DNA from: an uncultured Clostridiaceae bacterium
GTDB lineage: Bacteria; Bacillota; Clostridia; TANB77; CAG-508
Length of the DNA stretch: 26,049 bases
Direction of reading: 5' to 3'
Assembly: GCA_958402495.1 (NCBI GenBank)
Contig: CATXTS010000012.1
Span: forward strand, 1-26,049
The notes under the pieces are model-generated. The model had not been told where the DNA came from. It was given only the letters and a program-made list of their open reading frames with translations, and searched no databases. The translations under genes and the position numbers were made by a program. Shown piece by piece: positions 7,322 through 14,674 of the stretch (its first letter is position 1; each line of letters opens with the position of its first letter).

Positions 7322-7768
7322 ATGGCTTATTCAGAAAGAGAATTACTGGCCAGAATGATACAATGTGAAGCTGGAGGAGAAGGAGAAATTGGTATGAAAG
7401 CAGTCGCTTCGGTTATTATGAATCGTGTACAAGTACCTGTAGGAGAGTATGCTAGAGTATCACAAGGTGGAAGTATTCGCAATATTCTTTTCCAGGAAAG
7501 TCAGTTTGATTGTGCTAGGGAACAATTGTATGGAAATTACAATTCCCAAAATATTTATAATATGGTGCCAACGGATGTGCATTATGAGATTGCGGACTGG
7601 GCTATTGCTGGTAATAGAATTTCAGAAGCGGGTGACTGTTTATGGTATATGAATCCTTTTATGCCGACTTGTCCAAATGTTTTTCCCTATAATGGAAGCG
7701 GTAATCTTCATACACGTATTCTAGGACATTGTTTTTATAAGCCAACCGCTCTTTACAAAGATACCTAA
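7322..7768 (+). CDS. cwlJ: Spore cortex-lytic/cell wall hydrolase, CwlJ/SleB family
   Basis: The 148-residue product is a single SleB/CwlJ hydrolase domain. It opens with the hallmark segment around ERELLARMIQCEAGGEGEIG. Glu16 in CEAGGEG is the expected catalytic acid, and KAVASVIMNRV follows. There is no signal peptide or peptidoglycan-binding domain, so it resembles CwlJ rather than the secreted SleB. In Bacillus, CwlJ is made in the mother cell, sits in the spore coat with GerQ, and degrades cortex when dipicolinate is released at germination. Here gerQ follows 21 bases downstream, as in that pair. The start is fixed by GAGGTG seven bases upstream, a site also used as the 3' arm of the preceding terminator. 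Confidence 0.92.
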   Translation: MAYSERELLARMIQCEAGGEGEIGMKAVASVIMNRVQVPVGEYARVSQGGSIRNILFQESQFDCAREQLYGNYNSQNIYNMVPTDVHYEIADWAIAGNRISEAGDCLWYMNPFMPTCPNVFPYNGSGNLHTRILGHCFYKPTALYKDT

Positions 7769-7789
7769 ATAAAAAATAGGAGGGAAGCT

Positions 7790-8086
7790 ATGCAGCAAAA
7801 TAGACAAGTAGATACAGAAAGTGGTCGTATACCAGAGACTTTAACCAATAATATATATACTCCTGCTTTTTTAAGAGAGAATATCGGAAAGTTAGTCAGA
7901 ATTCAATTTTTGATAGGAACAACTACCTTAGAAGATAGGGTTGGTATACTAGAAGATGTAGGGGCTAGTTATGTATTGTTAAGGTCAATTGAAAGTGGTA
8001 ATTTACTATATTGTGATATTTACTCTATTAAATTTGTAGTTATTTCGGAGTATCCTTATCGAGGAGACCATGATTTTCAAGTATAA
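7790..8086 (+). CDS. gerQ: Spore coat protein GerQ-like
   Basis: The 98-residue protein has a GerQ-type core from about residue 25 onward: YTPAFLRENIGKLVRIQF, then a short loop, GILEDVGASYVLLRSIESGN, then LYCDIYSIKFVVI. In Bacillus, GerQ is a small coat protein needed for CwlJ localisation and activity. The first 25 residues are polar and probably flexible; the N-terminal QQNRQ could offer glutamines for cross-linking, but that is inference. It follows cwlJ by 21 bases with a strong AGGAGGG and ends at a perfect terminator, so the two form a compact operon. The gene assignment rests on sequence similarity plus the cwlJ neighbour. Confidence 0.85.
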   Translation: MQQNRQVDTESGRIPETLTNNIYTPAFLRENIGKLVRIQFLIGTTTLEDRVGILEDVGASYVLLRSIESGNLLYCDIYSIKFVVISEYPYRGDHDFQV

Positions 8087-8093
8087 TGTATAC

Positions 8094-8122
8094 AGAAAGT
8101 ACAAAAAAGTACTTTCTTTTTT
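8094..8122 (+). terminator. Terminator of cwlJ-gerQ
   Basis: A perfect 9-base stem, AGAAAGTAC and GTACTTTCT, with an A6 loop is followed by five Ts. Confidence 0.9.
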
Positions 8123-8170
8123 CCTGTATCTATTATAAAATAACAACATAATAGAAGGGAGAATTTAAAA

Positions 8171-8926
8171 ATGGAAAAAATAGCATTTATTGCAGATATT
8201 CATTCGAATATAGTAGCATTAGAAGCGGTATTAAAAGATATAAAAAATAGAAACATTCATAGAATTTTTTGCTTGGGAGATTTAGTTTTAAAAGGCTCTT
8301 CACCTTGTGAAGTTGTTGATATTATCAAAAAAACATGTGAAGTTGTTGTAAAAGGAAATTGTGATAATAGTGCTGTGTATCCTAATAGTCCCCATAAACA
8401 ATGGTATCAAAATAAGTTAGGAAAAGAAAGGCTTTCTTACTTAGATAGTCTTCCACTATATCATGATTTATATATGAGTGGAAGCTTTATACGTATGTTT
8501 CATGCTACAAAACAGGATTTTTCTAATAGAATTTTTGATATAGATTCGATAGAAAGAAAAATGGACTTATTTGAAGATGAAAATGGGCAAATACCAGATA
8601 TCGTTTTATATGCAGATATTCATAAACAATACATGCAAAAATTACAGAACAAAACGATTATCAATATAGGAAGTGTTGGTAATGTTTTAGAGTTTCCGAA
8701 TTACGATGAAACAATTACGAATATGCAAGAAACTATGCAGGCTTATTATTGTATGATAGAAGGAGAATATGCTTCCAAAGAAAAAGCACCTTTATCCATT
8801 CAATTTATAAGAGTCCCTTATGATATTCAAAAAGAAATAGAATTGGCTAAAAGAAATGAAATTCCTGATATAGTTCCTTATATAGAAGAATTAACAACTG
8901 CTAAGTATAGAAAATTAAAAAAATAG
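8171..8926 (+). CDS. Calcineurin-like metallophosphoesterase
   Basis: The 251-residue protein carries the metallophosphoesterase metal ligands: DIH (Asp9, His11), GDLV (Asp37) and GNCD (Asn63, Asp65), where most members have GNHD. His111 in FHAT and DIH at 149-151 take the place of the usual later His motifs; the canonical GHTH is not present. The active site is thus recognisable but has two unusual positions, and the substrate (phosphodiester or phosphomonoester) cannot be assigned. AGAAGGGAG precedes ATG 8171. The MBL-fold gene follows after 19 bases, so the two are probably cotranscribed. Confidence 0.85.
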   Translation: MEKIAFIADIHSNIVALEAVLKDIKNRNIHRIFCLGDLVLKGSSPCEVVDIIKKTCEVVVKGNCDNSAVYPNSPHKQWYQNKLGKERLSYLDSLPLYHDLYMSGSFIRMFHATKQDFSNRIFDIDSIERKMDLFEDENGQIPDIVLYADIHKQYMQKLQNKTIINIGSVGNVLEFPNYDETITNMQETMQAYYCMIEGEYASKEKAPLSIQFIRVPYDIQKEIELAKRNEIPDIVPYIEELTTAKYRKLKK

Positions 8927-8945
8927 AGAAGGAGAAAATCGAATT

Positions 8946-9752
8946 ATGGAAAAAATAATTATGTTAGGTACAGGACATGCTATGACATTAGATTGCTTTA
9001 ATACTTGCTTCATTTTACAAAATAATGAACAAAAAGGTATATTAGTAGACACTGGTGGCGGGTTACAAATTTTAAAACAGTTACGAAATGCACAGATTGA
9101 TTTTAGAAATATACATGATATTATTCTTTCTCATAAACATACTGACCATATTTTAGGGTTATTTTGGATAATTCGATATATAAATAAATGTTTTACTGAA
9201 AATGCCTATGAGGGGAATTTGAATATCTATATGCATAAAGAATTAGAAAAAAATGTTAGGACAATTCTATCAGAACTACTATCAGAAAAGTATATGCAAT
9301 GGATTGGAACTCGCATCTTTTTAAGAATAGTAGAAGATAAAGAGGAAGTATCTATATTAAACTATTCTATAAAATTTTTAGACTTATGTGCAAAAAAGGA
9401 AAAACAATTTGGATTTAAAACGACTTTAGAAAATGGTAAAACTTTGGTCTTTTTGGGGGATGAAACTTTTAATAATGTGTTGACTCCAGAAGTTAAAAAT
9501 GTAGATTGGCTATTACATGAGGCTATGTGTATGGATTCTGAAGCAACACTTTATAAACCTTATGAAAAAATGCATTCTACAGTTAAAACAGCTGCCCAAA
9601 TAGCCAATGAATTACAAGTAAAAAATTTGATTTTATATCATGCAAATGATAATGACTTAGCTAATCGAAAAAAATTATATAGTAGAGAAGCTAAACTATA
9701 TTTTCAAGGGAATGTATATGTACCAGAGGATTTAGAAGGTATAGAGTTGTAA
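8946..9752 (+). CDS. MBL-fold metallo-hydrolase (RNase Z-like group)
   Basis: The 268-residue protein opens with MLGTGHAMT and VDTGGG, as in RNase Z-related MBL hydrolases. The metal site HKHTDH lies at 63-68 (His63, His65, Asp67, His68), with Asp172 in LGDET and His191, His210 and His232 as later candidates. It lacks the long flexible arm expected of a true tRNA 3'-processing RNase Z. Related proteins cleave phosphodiesters or thioesters; the substrate here is unknown. AGAAGGAGA precedes ATG 8946. Its pairing with a metallophosphoesterase suggests a shared phosphate-ester or nucleotide pathway, which is inference. Confidence 0.85.
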   Translation: MEKIIMLGTGHAMTLDCFNTCFILQNNEQKGILVDTGGGLQILKQLRNAQIDFRNIHDIILSHKHTDHILGLFWIIRYINKCFTENAYEGNLNIYMHKELEKNVRTILSELLSEKYMQWIGTRIFLRIVEDKEEVSILNYSIKFLDLCAKKEKQFGFKTTLENGKTLVFLGDETFNNVLTPEVKNVDWLLHEAMCMDSEATLYKPYEKMHSTVKTAAQIANELQVKNLILYHANDNDLANRKKLYSREAKLYFQGNVYVPEDLEGIEL

Positions 9753-9792
9753 AAAATAGGAATCAACAATAAATGATTTCTCTTATAACTTA

Positions 9793-9831
9793 TTGAAATT
9801 AATGGAAAAATAATTATAAATATGTTATACT
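9793..9831 (+). promoter_or_regulatory. Promoter region of the MNT/HEPN operon
   Basis: Two overlapping solutions are visible: TTGAAA at 9793-9798 with TATAAA at 9815-9820 (16 bases), and TGGAAA at 9803-9808 with TATACT at 9826-9831 (17 bases). The GAGGTGAT ribosome binding site follows. Confidence 0.5.
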
Positions 9832-9861
9832 ATAAATGTAATGAAAATGAGGTGATATGTA

Positions 9862-10215
9862 ATGAGGAAAGTGCCTGAAAAAATAGAAAATTCTATACAA
9901 GAATTCATAAATGGTATTGACTCTATTTTGGGAAATAGAATTAAGAAGGTTATACTTTATGGTTCGTATGCAAGAGGTGACTTTAATGAAGACTCTGATA
10001 TTGATATAATGATTTTAACAGATTTGGCAGATGCGGAAATAATAGAATATAGAGATAAAATATGGGATTATGCTTATGATATTGAAGAAAAGTATAATTT
10101 TGATATAACTTTATCTCCATTAGTAAAAAATATAGATAGATTTAATTATTGGTTAGAAGCTCTACCTTTTTATATGAACGTGCAAAAGGAAGGAGTTGTT
10201 TTAAATGTCATCTAA
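9862..10215 (+). CDS. MNT-type minimal nucleotidyltransferase (probable antitoxin)
   Basis: The 117-residue protein has the polymerase-beta-like motif GSYARG at 34-39, SDID with Asp46 and Asp48, and a third carboxylate at Asp81 in FDITLS, so all catalytic residues appear present. In characterised MNT-HEPN pairs, the nucleotidyltransferase AMPylates the HEPN ribonuclease on a tyrosine and silences it. Here the HEPN gene overlaps by 11 bases downstream, fitting that model. The ribosome binding site AGGTGAT is strong. The neighbours upstream and downstream are ordinary genes, so this may be a small mobile defence or maintenance cassette. Function in this cell is inferred from family and gene order. 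Confidence 0.9.
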   Translation: MRKVPEKIENSIQEFINGIDSILGNRIKKVILYGSYARGDFNEDSDIDIMILTDLADAEIIEYRDKIWDYAYDIEEKYNFDITLSPLVKNIDRFNYWLEALPFYMNVQKEGVVLNVI

Positions 10216-10609
10216 AGTATCAAAAGAATTAGCTAAACATAGAATCGAACAAGCAAAAGAAGAATTAAAAGCAAGTAAAGTATTATATAATGAAAAACTG
10301 TATAAATCTGCTAATAATAGAGCATATTATTCGATTTTTCATGCAATGAGAAGTGTATTATGTCTAGAGCCAATTGACTTTAAAAAGCATAAAGATGTTA
10401 TAGCATATTTTAATAGAAATTACATAAATACAGAAATATTTCCTAAAACATTTGGTAGAAAAATAGCAAAAGCATCTAAAATGAGAGAAGATAGTGATTA
10501 TGATGATGAATTTTTAGTAAAAGAAGAAAATACATTAGAACAAATTCAAACAGCAGAAAAACTTTTGGAATTAGTAGAAAAATATATTGAAGAAAAATTG
10601 GATTCGTAA
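10205..10609 (+). CDS. HEPN-domain protein (probable RNase toxin)
   Basis: The 134-residue all-helical protein has the HEPN signature NRAYYSIFHAMRS. Arg39 and His46 form the R-x6-H pair, and the tandem Tyr residues are possible modification sites. HEPN domains of this type cleave RNA when dimeric and are often neutralised by a neighbouring MNT protein. The gene overlaps the MNT gene by 11 bases in a different frame, with AAGGAAGGAG inside that gene as its ribosome binding site, so translation is probably coupled. The C-terminal third (LEQIQTAEKLLELVEKYI) is a likely dimerisation helix. A hairpin lies 36 bases downstream. Confidence 0.88.
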   Translation: MSSKVSKELAKHRIEQAKEELKASKVLYNEKLYKSANNRAYYSIFHAMRSVLCLEPIDFKKHKDVIAYFNRNYINTEIFPKTFGRKIAKASKMREDSDYDDEFLVKEENTLEQIQTAEKLLELVEKYIEEKLDS

Positions 10610-10644
10610 AAATGGGAGGAATTTAAATATATATTATTAATAGA

Positions 10645-10674
10645 TAAAAGAATATCAATTTTAGTATTCTTTTA
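10645..10674 (+). terminator. Hairpin after the MNT/HEPN operon, weak terminator
   Basis: TAAAAGAATA (10645-10654) and TATTCTTTTA (10665-10674) form a perfect 10-base AT-rich stem. The following sequence is TACTATC rather than a U-run, so termination may be inefficient. Confidence 0.5.
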
Positions 10675-10754
10675 TACTATCAGAAATTATAACAATATGG
10701 TATAAGAGCAAAAAGAAACTATCTAAAGAATAAAAAGAAATAAGGGATTAAAAA

Positions 10755-11585
10755 ATGAAAAGGGGATTAAAAATTACATTTACCATTTTAGGAATACTAG
10801 TCGCATTAGCACTTATCTGCATAACAATTTTTCTTGTAAAGTGGTACAATCATACACTTGCAAAAACAACAGCTGTTATTGTACGAGCAGATGAAAATAA
10901 CATGGTAGTTATGGGAATTGAAGATAATAATCTGTATATGGTTGGCTTTACAGATAAAGAAAATAAGGGATTTAAGTCAAATCAAGAAATTGCTATTTAT
11001 TATGACGGAAGCATTGCAGATACTTATCCAGCACAGTTTGGAAATGTAGGAAAGATTAAGATTATTAAGGAAAAAAGTGATATAGTTATACCAGAAAGTA
11101 TCCTGAAATATGCTTATAGTTCTAAAGCAAATGTGCATGTCAGTATATCGAAACTAACGAAAACAGGTATTTCTTTTATGATAGTAGATACTAATGAGTT
11201 ACCCTACCATTACAGTGATACTTATCGTTATACCGTTGAACGTAAGGTAAAAAACAAAGATTATACAGGTATTGGATATAAAATAGGAGAAGATACTAAA
11301 AATTCTACAGCAGGCTATACAGGAACAGGCTTAGAATATATATGGGAAGAAGTAGAAAAAATTTCTGACGTTCCTCCTAAAGATACAATAACCACCCTAA
11401 GCAATAAAACAGAAGAAGCCTACCTAGTAGAAGGGCGAAAAATAGATTGGACCTCCCTTTATGGAGAACTTCCAACGGGAGAATATAAATTGATTTTCCC
11501 TATAGAGGAAGATTTTATCATGACAATAGATTTTAAGATTGAGGATAGTGGTCAAATAACGATGGATACACCAAATTTATTATAA
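10755..11585 (+). CDS. Membrane-anchored protein with C-terminal Ig-like domain
   Basis: The 276-residue product has one N-terminal membrane helix (about residues 8-28, ITFTILGILVALALICITIF) that probably serves as an uncleaved anchor with the rest outside. Residues about 35-110 form a small beta-rich domain. From about 118 the pattern KANVHVSISKLTKTGISFMI, then YHYSDTYRYTVERK, then WTSLYGELPTGEYKL matches the bacterial Ig-like domain common in Clostridial surface proteins (Big_14-like). No enzymatic motif is seen. AAGGGATT upstream of ATG 10755 is an adequate ribosome binding site. It may be cotranscribed with the damaged HAD gene that follows after 42 bases. Confidence 0.75.
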   Translation: MKRGLKITFTILGILVALALICITIFLVKWYNHTLAKTTAVIVRADENNMVVMGIEDNNLYMVGFTDKENKGFKSNQEIAIYYDGSIADTYPAQFGNVGKIKIIKEKSDIVIPESILKYAYSSKANVHVSISKLTKTGISFMIVDTNELPYHYSDTYRYTVERKVKNKDYTGIGYKIGEDTKNSTAGYTGTGLEYIWEEVEKISDVPPKDTITTLSNKTEEAYLVEGRKIDWTSLYGELPTGEYKLIFPIEEDFIMTIDFKIEDSGQITMDTPNLL

Positions 11586-11627
11586 AACATAGGTATTCAG
11601 GAAATAAAACAAAGAGAGGTAAAAATA

Positions 11628-12225
11628 TTGAAAAATATAATATTTGATTTATCAGAAGTAATTATTGCAGGATATTTACGGAGTAGAAAAGAGAATTGCA
11701 CAAGATTATTCTTTAAATGAACGATATGTTGACCAAGTATTAAAAAATGATGACTTTTTTGCTTTACTTCGAGGAGAGATAACAGAAGAGGAATATTTTA
11801 AAAAGGTTATCTCACAAGAAAAATGGGAAATGTCTGTAGAATATCTAAAGGAAATTACTAGAAAAAATTTCCATAAATGTATAGAGGGAACTATCCATAT
11901 TCTAGAAGAACTAAAGAAAAAGAATTATTCTTTATATCTATTATCTGACCATGTCAAAGAGTGGATGGATTATATTTATAAAGCATATGACTTTTTTTCT
12001 CTTTTTAACAAAACTTACTTTTCTTATGAATTAGGCTATTTGAAAAGAGAAGGTGTCCCTTTTAAAAGGATATTAGAAGATTTACAACTTTCACCAAAAG
12101 AAGTTTTATTTATTGACGATAGCATTCATAATATAGAAATCGCAAAAGAATTTGGTATAGATGGCATTGTTTTTGAAAATGCAGAACAATTAAAACAAGA
12201 GTTTGTCCATAGAAAGATATTATAA
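11628..12225 (+). pseudogene. HAD-superfamily hydrolase, frameshifted near its start
   Basis: A TTG at 11628 behind GAGAGGT starts a frame reading KNIIFDLSEVIIAGYL, a HAD motif I region (Asp nucleophile in FDLSEV, with Ser at the usual second Asp). That frame stops at 11718-11720. The rest of the protein continues from about 11680 in the next frame, reading GVEKRIAQDYSLNE and including LYLLSDHVKEW (motif II, Ser) and EVLFIDDSIHN (motif IV). The frames meet between 11662 and about 11682, consistent with one extra or two missing bases. The repaired protein would be about 198 residues, like small phosphatases of the YihX type. Whether the lesion is biological or a read error cannot be told. Confidence 0.75.
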
Positions 12226-12231
12226 AACCGT

Positions 12232-12268
12232 AAAAACTATAGGAAAACTATATTTCTATGGTTTTTTC
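12232..12268 (+). terminator. Terminator after the HAD gene
   Basis: AAAACTATAGG pairs with CTATGGTTTT (one G-U), with inner GAAA/TTTC pairing, and runs into six Ts at 12262-12267. Confidence 0.7.
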
Positions 12269-12290
12269 TTTGTTTTTTACTTTAAAACTC

Positions 12291-12319
12291 TTGTGCTTTT
12301 GGAAAAATCTATATATAAT
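12291..12319 (+). promoter_or_regulatory. Promoter of the pta-ackA operon
   Basis: TTGTGC at 12291-12296 and a perfect TATAAT at 12314-12319 are 17 bases apart. A start near 12326 leaves a short leader with AAAGGAGG. Confidence 0.65.
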
Positions 12320-12356
12320 AATAGCGTCAATAAAAATATAAAAGGAGGAAATCAAC

Positions 12357-13358
12357 ATGTCTTTTATAGACGATATCAAACAAAGAGCCAAACAAAATAT
12401 CCAAACAATCGTATTACCAGAAACAGATGATGTACGTGTATTAAAAGCAGCACAAATTGCTTTAGAAGAAGGATATAGCGATATTATTTTGATAGGAAAT
12501 AAAGAGGAAATTTTAAAATTAGCACAAGAAAATAACTTGCATTTAGAAAATGCTAAAATTGTAGACCCAGAACATTGTGAAAAATTTAGTAGCTATGCAA
12601 ATGCTTTTTATGAACTAAGAAAAGCAAAAGGTATGACATTAGATAAAGCAAAAGAAACTATGAAAAACTATGTATATTTCGGTATGATGATGGTAAAACA
12701 AGGAGATGCCGATGGACTAGTATCTGGTGCATGTCATTCTACCTCAGATACCTTACGTCCAGCACTTCAAATCTTAAAAACAGCACCAGGTACGAAATTG
12801 GTATCCGCCTTTTTCTTAATGGTAGTACCTGATTGTGAATATGGGGAGAAGGGAGCTTTCATTTTTGCAGACAGTGGATTAAATGAATATCCTGATGCAG
12901 ACAGCTTATCTGAAATTGCTATTTCTTCTAGTAAAAGTTTTAAACAACTAGTTGGTAGCGAGCCAAGAGTAGCTATGCTTTCTTATTCTACTTATGGAAG
13001 TGCCCATTCTCCACTAACGGAAAAAGTAGTAGAAGCCACCCAAATTTTAAAAGAAAAAATGCCTGATTTAATAGCAGATGGAGAACTACAATTAGATGCA
13101 GCCATTATCCCTGAAATTGCAGCTTCTAAAGCACCAGGAAGTCCTGTTGCTGGAAGAGCCAATACCTTAGTATTCCCAGACTTAGATGCTGGAAATATTG
13201 GCTATAAATTGGTACAAAGATTAGCTAAAGCAGAAGCTTATGGACCACTTTGCCAAGGAATTGCCAAACCAGTCAATGATTTATCTAGAGGCTGTAGTGC
13301 AGAAGATGTAGCAGGTGTTATCGCTATTACCGCTGTACAGGCACAAGAACAAAATTAA
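12357..13358 (+). CDS. pta: Phosphate acetyltransferase
   Basis: The 333-residue enzyme should interconvert acetyl-CoA plus phosphate with acetyl phosphate plus CoA in the cytosol. It matches short-form Pta over its whole length: IVLPETDDVRVLKAA near residue 17, DGLVSGACHSTSDTLRPALQ near 119, VAMLSYSTYGSA near 203, ELQLDAAIIPEIAASKAPGS near 242, and NTLVFPDLDAGNIGYKL near 269. The motifs are intact. AAAGGAGG lies at good distance from ATG 12357. Two acetate kinase genes follow, the first after 25 bases, giving the classical route from acetyl-CoA to acetate with ATP synthesis. Confidence 0.97.
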   Translation: MSFIDDIKQRAKQNIQTIVLPETDDVRVLKAAQIALEEGYSDIILIGNKEEILKLAQENNLHLENAKIVDPEHCEKFSSYANAFYELRKAKGMTLDKAKETMKNYVYFGMMMVKQGDADGLVSGACHSTSDTLRPALQILKTAPGTKLVSAFFLMVVPDCEYGEKGAFIFADSGLNEYPDADSLSEIAISSSKSFKQLVGSEPRVAMLSYSTYGSAHSPLTEKVVEATQILKEKMPDLIADGELQLDAAIIPEIAASKAPGSPVAGRANTLVFPDLDAGNIGYKLVQRLAKAEAYGPLCQGIAKPVNDLSRGCSAEDVAGVIAITAVQAQEQN

Positions 13359-13383
13359 AAAAGAAAGATAGGAGAAAGAAAAC

Positions 13384-14586
13384 ATGAAAATATTAGTATT
13401 AAACAGTGGAAGTTCTTCTTTAAAATATCAATTATTAGATATGCAAACAGAAGAAGTTATCGCTAAAGGAAACTAAGAAAGAATTGGATTAGAAGGTTCT
13501 TTTCTAACGCATAAAGTAGGAGACCAAAAATATAAATATGAAAAACAAGTAAATAATCATGAAGAAGCAATTGCTTTTGTAATGGAACAATTTACAGATA
13601 AGGACCATGGAGTTATTGCCTCTTTAGAAGAAATTGCAGCTGTTGGCCATAGAGTTGTGCATGGCGGAGAGAAATTCAATCAATCTGTAGTTATTACAGC
13701 AGAAGTAAAAGAAGCTATCCGTGATTGTATAGAATTAGCACCCCTACATAACCCAGCTGCTTTAACTGGAATAGAAGCTTGTGAAAAAGTAATGCCTGGA
13801 AAGCCAATGGTAGCTGTATTTGATACGGCTTTCCATCAAACGATACCACAAGAAAGATATATCTATCCAATTCCTTATGCCTATTATGAAAAATATAAGA
13901 TTCGTAAATATGGATTCCATGGAACCTCTCATCGTTATGTATCCCAAAGAATTGCAGAACTTCTAAATAAACCAGCTAAAGATTTAAAGATTATCAACTG
14001 TCATTTAGGACAAGGGGCTAGTCTATGTGCTATCCAAGATGGAAAATCAGTAGATACCTCTATGGGCTTTACACCACTTGCAGGTATTGCTATGGGAACT
14101 AGGTCAGGAGATTTAGACCCATCTATCGTTACTTTTTTAATGAAAAAAGAGCAATTAACACCAGATGAAATGGAAGCCATTTTAAACAAAAAGTCAGGTT
14201 TATTAGGCATTTCTGGTATTTCTGCGGATAATAGAGATTTACTAGAATCTATGGAAAAACAAGATGCAAATAGTCAAAGAGCACAAATGGCAATGGATAC
14301 CTATTGTTATATTATTGCACAATATATTGCAAAATATGCTGTTGCTATGAATGGCGTAGATGTTATTACTTTTGCTGGCGGTGTTGGTGAAAGAGGCCCA
14401 GATGAAAGAAAAATGATTTGTGCATATTTAGGTTTTATGGGTGTAGAATTAGACCAAGAAGCAAACCAAGTAAAAGCAGTAGAAAGAGAAATTTCTAAAC
14501 CAGAATCTAAAGTAAAGGTATGGATTGTACCTACAGAGGAAGAATTAATGATTGCTAGAGATACCCTAGCACTGATTGAAAAATAA
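13384..14586 (+). pseudogene. ackA: Acetate kinase copy 1, interrupted by an in-frame TAA at codon 31
   Basis: Starting at ATG 13384 behind a GGAG site, the frame reads KILVLNSGSSSLKYQLL and then meets TAA at 13474-13476. The second copy has TAT (GNYERIG) there. The same frame then stays open to 14586, so the full gene would be 400 residues. Apart from the stop, most motifs are canonical: GHRVVHGGEKF, LAPLHNP, FDTAFHQT, FHGTSH and MGTRSGDLDP. HLGQGAS has Gln where Asn is usual, and FAGGVGERGP departs from FTAGIGEN. The next Met with useful length, at 13582, has no ribosome binding site and would drop the ATP-site Asn, so a working product is unlikely unless the stop is a sequence error. Confidence 0.9.
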
Positions 14587-14613
14587 TAAAATCTAAGCCA
14601 AAAAAATAAAAAC

Positions 14614-14647
14614 AGCCAGCATACAATATCTATACTATATGCTGGCT
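14614..14647. other. Strong hairpin between the two acetate kinase genes
   Basis: AGCCAGCATA (14614-14623) and TATGCTGGCT (14638-14647) form a perfect 10-base stem. On the plus strand only ATTCTAAAG follows, so termination there is doubtful. On the minus strand the stem runs into GTTTTTATTTTTTT, a good U-tract. It could attenuate or stabilise the polycistronic mRNA, or stop antisense transcription. Confidence 0.6.
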
Positions 14648-14674
14648 ATTCTAAAGAAAACATAGGAGGTTTGT

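Noticed and set aside
12203..12430. Plus-strand frame of 75 codons spanning the HAD terminator and the pta start
   Set aside because: It crosses a terminator and promoter and reads pta out of frame; composition is AT noise.
13474..13476. Recoding of the TAA in ackA copy 1
   Set aside because: Selenocysteine uses TGA and pyrrolysine uses TAG; TAA recoding is not expected and no readthrough element is seen.
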